Source of the DNA: an uncultured Blautia sp. | Lineage (GTDB): Bacteria > Bacillota > Clostridia > Lachnospirales > Lachnospiraceae | Assembly (NCBI GenBank): GCA_900539525.1 | Contig: UQCM01000068.1 | Span: 1-15,212, forward strand | Direction: 5' to 3' | Length of the DNA: 15,212 nucleotides | Shown: piece after piece, positions 1 through 6,374 of the stretch | Numbering within the stretch: the stretch's first letter is position 1 | How the letters are laid out: each line of letters starts with the position of its first letter | The notes under the pieces: generated by a model | Database searches by the model: none | Seen by the model: the letters and a program-made list of their open reading frames with translations, nothing else | What the model was told of the DNA's origin: nothing | Translations under genes and position numbers: made by a program

Positions 1-32
1 GGAAGTGGTTAATTCTACTTCCCATTATTTTT
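1..32 (+). terminator. Possible terminator of a gene lying left of the window
   Basis: GGAAGTGG (1-8) pairs with CTACTTCC (15-22) around a 6-base loop, allowing one G-U pair, and is followed by a T-rich run at 26-32. The gene it would end lies outside the window, so the assignment is tentative. Confidence 0.4.
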
Positions 33-184
33 GCCAATTAAAATTATACACTAACATATTTATATCATCTTGAGAGACATCTTGGGGGACGTCATAATTC
101 AGATTGGGCATTACAACAAGCCCAGTAAGTGAAAACCGGAATCCTGGATCTGTTCAGAAGATGGAGTTGCTGCACATGTTCCTT

Positions 185-318
185 ATAAACTTGCTTTTTC
201 GTGCAGATTCAGGTATTATAAACTTGCTTTTTCGTGCAGATTCAGGCATTATAAACTTGCTTTTTCGTGCAGATTCAGACTTTTCCAATTTGCTTTTTCG
301 TGATTTTAATAGTATAAT
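185..318 (+). promoter_or_regulatory. Tandem array of 33-bp promoter-like repeats
   Basis: A 33-bp unit (ATAAACTTGCTTTTTCGTGC... ) is repeated with exact 33-base spacing: TTGCTT hexamers start at 191, 224, 257 and 290. Each is followed 17 bases later by a -10-like position: TATTAT (214-219), CATTAT (247-252), a decayed CTTTTC (280-285) and a perfect TATAAT (313-318). The last copy is a near-consensus sigma-A promoter 44 bases before the ATPase start, and the upstream copies look like duplicated, partly decayed versions of it. In one frame the unit reads as INLLFRADSGI, which makes the downstream ORF look falsely extended. A regulator binding the repeats is possible but not shown. Confidence 0.7.
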
Positions 319-361
319 CAGACCATATCAGGGATATACTATCCATATAGGGAGTGATAAC

Positions 362-1702
362 ATGTTGAAAAGAAAAATCTACGATGAACTTGTTTCCTGG
401 AAAAATATTAGCAAAGGTACGACTGCCATGATGATCGATGGTGCGCGTCGTGTTGGCAAAAGCTATATTGCCGAGACGTTTGCCAAGGCGGAATACAAAA
501 GCTATATTCTGATCGATTTTGGACAGGCTCCGACAGATGTGCTTGATCTGTTTGTCAATGACAGTTCCGATCTGGATCTTTTCTTTGCAAAGCTTGCGGC
601 CTTTTATTCCACACCTCTCTACAAACGTGAGTCGCTGATCATCTTTGACGAGGTCCAGCAATATCCGAGAGCACGCCAGCTTATCAAATATCTTGTGGCT
701 GACGGCAGGTTTGATTACCTTGAGACAGGCTCATTGATTCGCCTGAAAAAGAATGTACAGGATATCATCATTCCTTCGGAAGAAGATCACATCGAGATGT
801 TTCCGTTAGACTTTGAAGAGTTCCTTTGGGCAATGGGCGATGAGGCAACTTATCCATTGATTCGGCAATGCTTTGAAACAAAGAAACCTCTTGGTGCCAC
901 TTTGCACCGAAAGATTATGAACGACTTCCGTCAGTACATCCTTGTGGGCGGTATGCCTCAGTCCGTTCTTGCTTACATGAACGGCAAAGATTTCGGGGCA
1001 TCCGATGTTGCCAAGCGCCGGATCCTGAATCTTTACCGGGAGGATGTCGCTAAGTTTGCAGAAGGCTATGAGAACAAGGTGTTTGCCGTTTTCGATGGCA
1101 TCCCGGGACAGCTTTCCAAAAAAGAAAAGAAATATAAGCTTTCTTCTCTCGGGAAACAGGCTCGCTTTCGTTCCTTTGAGGATTCCTTTGTGTGGCTGAA
1201 TGAAGCCATGATCGTCAATACCTGTTTCAATGCAACAGATCCCCATGTCGGACTTGCACTAAGTGCAGACAATGCTTCGCAGAAGTGCTATATGGCAGAC
1301 ACAGGTCTGCTCGTGACTCACACCTTCCAGAATAAAAAGTACACTGACAACGAACTGTATCGTGCAATCCTCTTTGATAAGTTAAATATCAACGAAGGAA
1401 TGCTGATGGAAAACATTGCTGCGCAGATGCTTCGCCACGGTCGGCCGCGCCTGTATTTCTATTCCCGTTCCGATAGTCAGAATCGGGAAAACCACATGGA
1501 GATTGATTTTCTGATCACGGAAGGAAAGAAGATTGCTCCCGTGGAAGTCAAATCCGGGAATTACCGTTCCCATTCTTCCTTGGATAAATTCCGAAAACAT
1601 TTCTCATCCGTTATTGGCAATGCATATATTCTCTATACCAAAGACGTCATGATCAAAGACGGGATCATCCATCTGCCTCTGTATATGGCAGAACTGCTGT
1701 AA
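362..1702 (+). CDS. AAA-type ATPase, DUF4143 (AAA_14) family
   Basis: This 446-aa protein has the layout of the AAA_14/DUF4143 family. Walker A GARRVGKS is at residues 27-34, Walker B LIIFDE at 92-97 and a sensor-like ETGS near 121. A C-terminal PD-(D/E)XK-like core follows, with D382 (in EIDFLI) and E395-V-K397. Family members are common in anaerobes; their function is poorly defined, though links to mobile elements or defence are often suspected. The start is ATG 362, preceded by AGGGAG (349-354, 7-base spacing). The frame is open back to 104, but that part only translates the promoter repeats. Length fits the family (about 400-470 aa). It is a single-gene unit convergent with the next ATPase. 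No signal peptide or membrane segment is seen. Confidence 0.85.
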   Translation: MLKRKIYDELVSWKNISKGTTAMMIDGARRVGKSYIAETFAKAEYKSYILIDFGQAPTDVLDLFVNDSSDLDLFFAKLAAFYSTPLYKRESLIIFDEVQQYPRARQLIKYLVADGRFDYLETGSLIRLKKNVQDIIIPSEEDHIEMFPLDFEEFLWAMGDEATYPLIRQCFETKKPLGATLHRKIMNDFRQYILVGGMPQSVLAYMNGKDFGASDVAKRRILNLYREDVAKFAEGYENKVFAVFDGIPGQLSKKEKKYKLSSLGKQARFRSFEDSFVWLNEAMIVNTCFNATDPHVGLALSADNASQKCYMADTGLLVTHTFQNKKYTDNELYRAILFDKLNINEGMLMENIAAQMLRHGRPRLYFYSRSDSQNRENHMEIDFLITEGKKIAPVEVKSGNYRSHSSLDKFRKHFSSVIGNAYILYTKDVMIKDGIIHLPLYMAELL

Positions 1703-1770
1703 TGTCTTTCATCATTCAGGACATATTGCGAAACTCTTTTCGTTGCCTGTTAATTCAGTATTTCTGCACG

Positions 1771-1808
1771 ACAAAAGCCCCGCAGTGATTTTCGTCACCA
1801 CGGGGCTT
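1771..1808 (-). terminator. Terminator hairpin between convergent ATPase genes
   Basis: AAGCCCCG (1775-1782) pairs perfectly with CGGGGCTT (1801-1808), with an inner GTGA/TCAC helix. Read on the minus strand the stem runs into TTTT, so it best ends leftward transcription from the second ATPase; it may also stop the + strand ATPase transcript. Confidence 0.7.
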
Positions 1809-1890
1809 CATCAGCCGGCTCTCAGAATAACTGCTCCGGTGGTCAAAACTATCCTTCGTCTCGGCAGCTTCACCTGGTATTGCTAAGATA

Positions 1891-1916
1891 CATCCGTAAA
1901 ACACGTTTTACGGATG
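1891..1916. repeat. Perfect 12-bp inverted repeat
   Basis: CATCCGTAAAAC (1891-1902) and GTTTTACGGATG (1905-1916) are exact reverse complements separated by only AC. A two-base loop is too tight for a good RNA hairpin, so a dimeric protein-binding site or cruciform is as likely as a terminator. No function can be assigned. Confidence 0.6.
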
Positions 1917-1930
1917 ATCAGCGGTCGTCA

Positions 1931-1957
1931 AATGAATCCAAGCAAGCTTGATTCATT
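1931..1957. repeat. Inverted repeat AATGAATC...GATTCATT
   Basis: AATGAATC (1931-1938) pairs with GATTCATT (1950-1957), and the stem can extend inward with AAG/CTT past one bulged C. TTTTCC follows on the + strand, so a weak + strand terminator is possible. It lies 14 bases after the preceding 12-bp inverted repeat. Confidence 0.45.
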
Positions 1958-1994
1958 TTCCTCGTCACTATGACATATATCATGCCTTACCATA

Positions 1995-2159
1995 TCATGC
2001 AACAATGTACATAAAAGAGTTTCGATTTTTAATGGTCGCCAACTTGGCTACCATTAGCCAGAGCATGGTTTTATCGAAATCGGAGCAAACTCCGACTTCG
2101 ATAAAAGCCTCCGGCGGATTGCAGAGATGCGCAGTTGAAATATATCTGATATCGGTCAT
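1995..2159 (-). CDS. Small ORF of unknown function downstream of ATPase
   Basis: A 54-aa ORF (MTDIRYISTAHLCNPPEAFI...) begins at ATG 2159, eight bases after an AAAGGA ribosome-binding site (2168-2173), and starts 55 bases past the stop of the upstream ATPase on the same strand. I do not recognise the family. It has two odd features. Its middle is the long palindrome at 2069-2106, so FIEVG and SDFDK are encoded by complementary DNA. Its MVAKLATI segment is encoded by the 25-bp repeat that recurs at 4110-4134. It could be a genuine small protein or open sequence over hairpins. Confidence is moderate because of the good RBS. Confidence 0.45.
   Translation of the reverse strand: MTDIRYISTAHLCNPPEAFIEVGVCSDFDKTMLWLMVAKLATIKNRNSFMYIVA
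2031..2055. repeat. 25-bp palindromic repeat, copy 1
   Basis: AATGGTCGCCAA and TTGGCTACCATT form an imperfect palindrome around C2043. The same sequence, with two A/T changes, recurs in the same orientation at 4110-4134, so the pair brackets the ATPase gene at 2215-4005. Confidence 0.7.
2069..2106. repeat. Long 17-bp-arm inverted repeat
   Basis: Arms 2069-2085 and 2090-2106 (TTTTATCGAA...TTCGATAAAA) match at 16 of 17 positions around a CAAA loop. It is a strong hairpin on either strand and could act as a bidirectional terminator behind the ATPase, but it also lies inside the small ORF at 1995-2159. Confidence 0.65.
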
Positions 2160-2214
2160 ATCTTCATTCCTTTCTGAACATCCACAAGATTTTCTCTGGC
2201 CGAAATACAGAAAA

Positions 2215-4005
2215 TTATAATGACTTTAGATATTCCTCTACGTTCAGATATTGAATACCTTCCAGGCTACCACTTTCACCACGATAAATGACATATTTTC
2301 CGGTAATTTCTCCATATCGATGGCTTGTCATAGCGCATTTTTCCTCGTCTTTCAAATGGCGGCTCTGCTCCGGAACCTGTTCTTTACTGTACTTCACTTC
2401 GTAGATCTTGCAGTTAAGTTCTTTTGGGTCAAAGACTACCATATCGAACTCTCCGACTGCGAATTGAAGCTTGAATACCTTTTTCTCCGGATGAGCAATT
2501 TTCGTTTCCAGTAAAACAATATCTTCCATCATTCTTCCACGGATCTCACTGAGCAGTCTATCCAGAATTCTCTGTCTTTCAACCAGCGATAATTCACTGA
2601 ACTTTGCATCGAGAAGCAGATTAGACACAATCGCATTGGCCTGCGCATATCGCATACCTGGCTGAGTGATTACAGTCACACTTTCTTTTCGATTGACTTC
2701 CGGCAATGATTCGAGATCAATCTTCATAATCAGATCCAATAAGGTAAGGTATTCCTCAATCTGTGCCATATGATAATCTTCAATCTGAATGCTCTGCTCT
2801 TCCTTGTTCAGAATATCGAGCATCTGCATCATACCACGAGTCACTGCATCCAGATCCATATGTGCTTTGATATTCATAGGCTCTTCCCTGTCTCTAAGCA
2901 GATTTGATGCCGTTACAGCAATATCATGCGACTTGAATGTCCTTTCAACAACCCTGCGCGTGAAGCTGTGATTGATGTTTTCAACTACACGATTGATTAC
3001 ATTCGTCAGTTCTCCCTTTTCATACAGATCCAATAATGAGCGAAAATGTCCACCATATTCATACATCTTAAGGGAATGCTGGATGTTTTTTGCAATCGCT
3101 GTATCAATATATTCTTCCGCACTTCTGGCTGAAGCAAAGATAGCATCTTCATTGTAATTTACACCGCTTAAACTCATGGTTCCACCATAACGGATATACT
3201 CATCAATTCCTTTGATTCCGAGAACCTCCTCAAATTCACGATACGGGATGAAGGTTGTATGCATCATAATACATCGATCATACAGCTGTTCCTCTTTTGA
3301 GAAGGCAAACCCCAAAGAATCCGTTCCCGATAAAACAATCTTCATTCCGCTGCTGGCATAAATATCTGAGAAAAGTGCCGCACCTTCGATGAAGTCCTCC
3401 ATGAGTGTTACCTCATCGATAAATACATACTTGAAACCTTTTGTCTCCAGAAGCCTTAGATCCTCATCGATATCTTCCAGAGTATCTCTGGATCTCACCT
3501 GGATAAAGGCAGCCTTACGAAATTCAGTTTCAGGTAACTCTGTAAGAATCTGACGAATCATCGTTGTCTTACCGGTCCTTCGAAGGCCATAGATTACAAA
3601 CACTTTATCTGTCTGACTGCCGAACACATAATCTCGTAGTTCACGAATACATTCTCTCTTCTTGTATTTCTTTGTTACAGCAATCTGCGCGCGAAGACGG
3701 CTGCCTGTTCTTACAGTTGTCTTAAACTCCAGATGTTCTTCTTTTGTGGTTGCCTTCTCCGGAATCATTTGTTTTTTCAATTCTTTGAGATCTTTTTCCA
3801 GTTTCTTTCGCCGATCAATCCTATCTTTAAGTTCTGCAACATCTTTAAAATCAATATATTTTTCTACACGCTTACCATTCCTGGTGATTCGATGATAATA
3901 GTATTCTTTATCTCTGATCTTCTTTTTTGTGATGCTACCTTCGGGCAATATGGCAATTTCCCGTTCAATCTCGGCAATTGCATTCATTAATTCTTCCTGA
4001 CTCAT
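2215..4005 (-). CDS. ATP-binding protein with coiled-coil N-terminus and PD-(D/E)XK-like C-terminus
   Basis: This 596-aa protein begins with a charged, helical segment (about 1-85) resembling the DUF6788-type region (LPEGSITKKKIRDKEYYYHR). A P-loop ATPase follows, with Walker A GLRRTGKT at 140-147, Walker B YVFIDEV at 193-199 and a sensor-like VLSGTDS near 224-230. The C-terminus has a nuclease-like signature, D521 (EFDMVVF) with E536-V-K538. I chose ATG 4005 because GGGAGG sits eight bases upstream; the GTG three codons earlier overlaps that site. It belongs to the broad archaeal-ATPase/AAA_14-like group, and its substrate is unknown. It is transcribed from its own promoter with an inverted-repeat operator and is flanked by direct copies of a 25-bp palindrome. 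These features suggest an autonomously regulated cassette. Confidence 0.8.
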   Translation of the reverse strand: MSQEELMNAIAEIEREIAILPEGSITKKKIRDKEYYYHRITRNGKRVEKYIDFKDVAELKDRIDRRKKLEKDLKELKKQMIPEKATTKEEHLEFKTTVRTGSRLRAQIAVTKKYKKRECIRELRDYVFGSQTDKVFVIYGLRRTGKTTMIRQILTELPETEFRKAAFIQVRSRDTLEDIDEDLRLLETKGFKYVFIDEVTLMEDFIEGAALFSDIYASSGMKIVLSGTDSLGFAFSKEEQLYDRCIMMHTTFIPYREFEEVLGIKGIDEYIRYGGTMSLSGVNYNEDAIFASARSAEEYIDTAIAKNIQHSLKMYEYGGHFRSLLDLYEKGELTNVINRVVENINHSFTRRVVERTFKSHDIAVTASNLLRDREEPMNIKAHMDLDAVTRGMMQMLDILNKEEQSIQIEDYHMAQIEEYLTLLDLIMKIDLESLPEVNRKESVTVITQPGMRYAQANAIVSNLLLDAKFSELSLVERQRILDRLLSEIRGRMMEDIVLLETKIAHPEKKVFKLQFAVGEFDMVVFDPKELNCKIYEVKYSKEQVPEQSRHLKDEEKCAMTSHRYGEITGKYVIYRGESGSLEGIQYLNVEEYLKSL

Positions 4006-4026
4006 GAGTAACACCTCCCAAACTTG

Positions 4027-4080
4027 TTATACCCATTATACCCATATTTATTCATTTTATCAAGGGTATAACGGGTATAA
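4027..4080 (-). promoter_or_regulatory. ATPase promoter with GGGTATAA inverted-repeat operator
   Basis: On the minus strand TTGATA (4063-4058) and TATAAT (4040-4035) are exactly 17 bases apart, a near-perfect sigma-A promoter for the ATPase starting at 4005. The arm 4027-4043 (TTATACCCATTATACCC) is inversely repeated at 4064-4080 (GGGTATAACGGGTATAA, one change). One arm covers the -10 and the other lies just upstream of the -35. Each arm itself holds two GGGTATAA units. This layout is typical of a repressor-controlled promoter; the regulator is not identified. Confidence 0.75.
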
Positions 4081-4109
4081 TATCATTTCAAGTTTGATCC
4101 AACAAAACT

Positions 4110-4134
4110 ATTGGTCGCCATCTTGGCTACCATT
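4110..4134. repeat. 25-bp palindromic repeat, copy 2
   Basis: ATTGGTCGCCAT..TGGCTACCATT repeats 2031-2055 in direct orientation, differing at two A/T positions. It lies just downstream of the triple-HTH gene on the minus strand and may also fold as a hairpin there. Confidence 0.7.
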
Positions 4135-4166
4135 TCGACGCAAATGAAAAGAGAGTGCTTTTGCCT

Positions 4167-4953
4167 TTATTTACTCTCCAGTGACTTGGCCAAAGTAGAT
4201 AAAAGCGCTGCCATCTCCGGATTGGAAAGGGCCTTCGCCAGGAGTTCTGCATCCACATTTGTCGGAAGTTCTACTGTCTTTCCGGCCACATTGGCATGCA
4301 TACCATTCATAAAAGCTTTTCTTGGTCACTCGTCTTCGACCATTAAACTCAATGGTTTTCAGAATATCCGAACGATCAATAATGTCATAAACTACACTTC
4401 TTGAAACACCCAACATTCTGGCCATTTCCGGCATCCGCATAGAACCTTCCACAATGTCACGAACCTTCTCACGATCCTCGGCATTACGGAACCGATTCTG
4501 ATTCCCGTACCACTCATCAAATGCTTCCTTAGGATACCTTTTCCAATAATCCACCAGGATATATTCCACACCGGCTTTCTTCATCTCCTCGTAAACCTGC
4601 CATTCAGAAATCTGCAGAATCCCTGCAATATCCTTTGGCGAATAAGAACGCTGCTTCAGTTCCCGTCCAGGCTCCTCCCCGGTAATCTTGTGATATTTGA
4701 TCTGATTAGCATACCATTTCTCGAAGCTTTCCAGCTCCACACGCATTTTCCCAAGAATCACTTCCGTCTTGAAAAAATTCTTGTGAACCAGCCAGTATCG
4801 GTCCGTCTTTTTCAAACCTAAGAGCCGTCCCATCTCCGCTACCGACATGTATTTTTTCTCCGGAGAAGGCACCCTTTTGTATGCACTCTGGCTCTCAATC
4901 TCTTTCACCAGTTCGTGAAACTCCTCTTCCTTTGCCAATGGATTGTAATACAA
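4167..4953 (-). pseudogene. Triple helix-turn-helix DNA-binding protein, C-terminus frameshifted
   Basis: Three successive MerR/excisionase-like HTH_17 units are visible at about residues 36-83, 104-152 and 172-219. Each ends in a similar FEKWYANQ / FDEWYGNQ / FYEWYA motif. The frame as written runs to a stop at 4171 with an implausible Cys/Gly-rich tail. A tandem ATGC duplication (4294-4301) lies exactly after FYEWYA. Removing one copy restores WYAN followed by VAGKTVELPTNVDAELLAKA and a helical end, stopping at 4167 (260 aa). Translation probably begins at TTG 4953, eight bases after GGGAGG; ATG 4980 is in frame but has no ribosome-binding site. It is the third gene of a leftward set with a small HTH and a sigma-like gene, a setting typical of regulatory or excision modules of integrative elements. 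All three HTH units remain, so partial function is possible. Confidence 0.7.
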
Positions 4954-5047
4954 TCGCGCCACCTCCCATGGTACTAACATAACTCATCTGCAGAAAAAGC
5001 GTTAGGATGTACATTTCTTGCCGATAATACAATCCTAACCGCTCTTT

Positions 5048-5215
5048 CTACTGATCCTGGTCCAGCCACTCATCGAAACTTTTCTTGGAAATGCGGTACT
5101 TGCCACCAACCATCACCCAACTGAATTCTTTCTTCTTGAGCAGCTCATAGATACACTGTCTGCTTACACCTAAAATTTCCTGCAGCTCCGCTACGGAATA
5201 ACATCTCTTGTCCAT
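5048..5215 (-). CDS. Excisionase-like helix-turn-helix protein (55 aa)
   Basis: ATG 5215 opens a 55-aa ORF reading MDKRCYSVAELQEILGVSRQ... and ending KSFDEWLDQDQ. The pattern YSVAELQEILGVSRQCIYELL is the winged/MerR-like HTH_17 unit, and the W/K-rich GGKYRISKKSFDEWL tail matches excisionase-family (Xis) proteins, which bind att-region DNA and direct integrase toward excision. It is homologous to the repeat units of the protein encoded immediately downstream (95 bases to the TTG start). No good ribosome-binding site is seen. No integrase gene lies in the window, so its role here may be purely regulatory. Confidence 0.8.
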   Translation of the reverse strand: MDKRCYSVAELQEILGVSRQCIYELLKKKEFSWVMVGGKYRISKKSFDEWLDQDQ

Positions 5216-5326
5216 TTCTGAATTCTCGCTTTCTGTATTTCTTAAGAATTAACCTTTTCAGTTACTAAATTCAAAAAACGCAGAAAAAGTTTAGGCAATG
5301 AAGCAAAAAAGTTTAAAAAATCTTAT

Positions 5327-5881
5327 TTATCCTTCCAGATACATGGTACGCATCTTTCTGAAGATAGTACCAAGTCTCTGACCGAGAGCTCCTTTTGTGA
5401 CGCCAAGAATCTCTGCCACTTCTTTCTGTTTCATGCCCTCAAAATAGATAGACTTTATGATAAACTGCTCCTGAAGCGTAAGCTTACTGATTTTGTCATG
5501 GAGAATTCTGCTCTCCTCTTTCAAAATCATCAGCTCTTCAAGGCTGAGCTGTGTGTCATCTGCCATATCGGCAATAGAAAGTCCATCGCTATTAGCGCTG
5601 AAGGCACAATCGAGAATCTCACATCTCTTGGTCTTTCGCTTCCACTTCTTATCCTTCTTTTTTGCAGCATTTTCTTTCTCATTATCAGTCTTCAGATCCT
5701 GAAGCTCTTCCATCTGAAGATCCTCTTCCCTGTAATCCGGTGCCCACTTACGGCTGCGATAAATCTCATTTCTATAATCGGCAAACATAGCCGTCGCCAC
5801 TTCCTTGGAGATCTCATAGAATACTCCATCAATCTTTGCGTAATATTTTCCTTCGAATTTATATGGATGCTGTACGTATAT
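5327..5881 (-). CDS. Sigma-70 region 4-like protein of a mobile element; start codon apparently lost
   Basis: The C-terminal ~70 residues (SLEELMILKEESRILHDKIS... then QKEVAEILGVTKGALGQRL) form a sigma-70 region 4-type helix-turn-helix. Such proteins sit beside excisionase genes in clostridial conjugative elements (compare Orf7 of Tn916). The N-terminus preceding the first usual start codon (GTG 5800) is clearly protein-like: IYVQHPYKFEGKYYAKIDGV then FYEISKEVA. This frame is open back to a stop at 5921-5923. A strong AGGAGG (5895-5890) sits eight bases before an ATA codon at 5881-5879, and no ATG, GTG or TTG is available there. Either ATA is used, or the gene lost its start and only a shorter product from GTG 5800 (157 aa) is made. 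The full frame would be 184 aa, followed after 111 bases by the small HTH gene. Confidence 0.7.
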   Translation of the reverse strand: MYVQHPYKFEGKYYAKIDGVFYEISKEVATAMFADYRNEIYRSRKWAPDYREEDLQMEELQDLKTDNEKENAAKKKDKKWKRKTKRCEILDCAFSANSDGLSIADMADDTQLSLEELMILKEESRILHDKISKLTLQEQFIIKSIYFEGMKQKEVAEILGVTKGALGQRLGTIFRKMRTMYLEG

Positions 5882-5897
5882 CTTCTTTTCCTCCTGA

Positions 5898-5926
5898 ATT
5901 TGAAATCTTGTTCTCGTGTTTCAAAT
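5898..5926. repeat. 8-bp inverted repeat upstream of sigma-like gene
   Basis: ATTTGAAA (5898-5905) and TTTCAAAT (5919-5926) are exact complements around 13 bases and sit directly upstream of the AGGAGG of the sigma-like gene. It could be an operator or an RNA hairpin controlling access to the ribosome-binding site. Confidence 0.4.
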
Positions 5927-6033
5927 CCAGGAGCGGAGGTGCACGTGGCTTGCTGATACATCTGATCATCCTTGATTTCCTTTCCAATCACGCGGTCATA
6001 AGCAGACCCGTGGCATTGACTGGAAATCAAAGA

Positions 6034-6153
6034 TCATTGCGGTGCTAACCACGCAAAAAGCCCCATTAGGTTTAAATTCCTAATGGAGCTCCATACACAA
6101 CAACCAGATTGCTTCGCAGTAAACTGCTCTCGCAATCTGAACAGCATCTCCAT
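6034..6153 (-). CDS. Possible leader peptide overlapping attenuator
   Basis: A 39-aa ORF (MEMLFRLREQFTAKQ... ending LFAWLAPQ) starts at ATG 6153, runs straight through the terminator hairpin at 6054-6090 and stops at 6034. This places translating ribosomes exactly where they could disrupt the terminator, as in transcription attenuation. The ribosome-binding site is poor and no amino-acid run suggesting a specific sensor is visible, although two adjacent Cys codons precede the hairpin. It may be chance open frame. Confidence 0.35.
   Translation of the reverse strand: MEMLFRLREQFTAKQSGCCVWSSIRNLNLMGLFAWLAPQ
6054..6090 (-). terminator. Attenuator-like terminator in the leader of the sigma/HTH genes
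   Basis: On the minus strand AGCTCCATTAGG (6090-6079) pairs with CCTAATGGGGCT (6070-6059), one mismatch, around an 8-base loop, and runs directly into TTTTT. It lies 170-200 bases upstream of the sigma-like gene with no complete gene between, so it is best explained as a conditional terminator in that gene's leader. An overlapping perfect palindrome ATGGAGCTCCAT (6083-6094) offers a competing fold. Confidence 0.7.
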
Positions 6154-6225
6154 TCCGACCTATCGGTCTACATATCGATGTTGTTTGGCCGCCAAATATC
6201 CACATCCGTTCGTGTGCAAGCACAC
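6106..6225 (-). ncRNA. Structured 5' leader, several adjacent hairpins
   Basis: Consecutive helices fill this stretch. GTGTGC/GCACAC (6212-6217, 6220-6225) and TTTGG/CCAAA (6184-6188, 6192-6196) come first. Next is AACAGCATC/GATGTTGTT (6140-6148, 6177-6185), enclosing GACC-TATC-GGTC (6157-6168). Last is AGATTGC/GCAATCT (6106-6112, 6132-6138), enclosing GCAGT-AA-ACTGC (6116-6127). The second and third compete for two bases. Read leftward they precede the terminator at 6054-6090 and the sigma-like gene, consistent with a cis-regulatory leader. The strand is inferred from the terminator's T run. No known riboswitch class is recognised. Confidence 0.5.
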
Positions 6226-6302
6226 ACCGCCTGTGTCTACCTGGCTCGTTGTTTTCTCATATTTAATTGTCCTGCTGATCTTCTACTTCCAGCATGATCA
6301 TT

Positions 6303-6374
6303 GTATCAGTCAGAAGTATCAGAGGTATCTCAAATGCAAGGGGAATAGTATCATCAAGCGATCAAAAAGTATCA
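6303..6374. repeat. Cluster of five GTATC boxes
   Basis: GTATCA or GTATCT occurs at 6303, 6316, 6325, 6348 and 6369, all in the same orientation, within 72 bases of non-coding DNA between the leader and the abi promoter. Spacing is irregular (13, 9, 23, 21). This may be a regulator-binding cluster for either flanking transcript. A further CTCTTAATAT direct repeat follows at about 6411-6432. Confidence 0.4.

Noticed and set aside
185..300. Possible CRISPR array
   Set aside because: The units are contiguous 33-bp tandem repeats with no unique spacers and no cas genes nearby.
104..361. N-terminal extension of the first ATPase with LLFRADSG repeats
   Set aside because: It translates the promoter repeats. 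ATG 362 has a proper RBS and begins the family homology, and a TATAAT lies inside the extension.
4111..4404. 97-aa + strand ORF opposite the triple-HTH gene
   Set aside because: It is antisense to a better-supported gene, has no RBS and no recognisable motif.
5692..6030. 112-aa minus-strand ORF overlapping the sigma-like gene
   Set aside because: It uses a TTG start without RBS, and its second half is an out-of-frame reading of the sigma gene. The first part could hold a tiny leader ORF, but nothing decides it.
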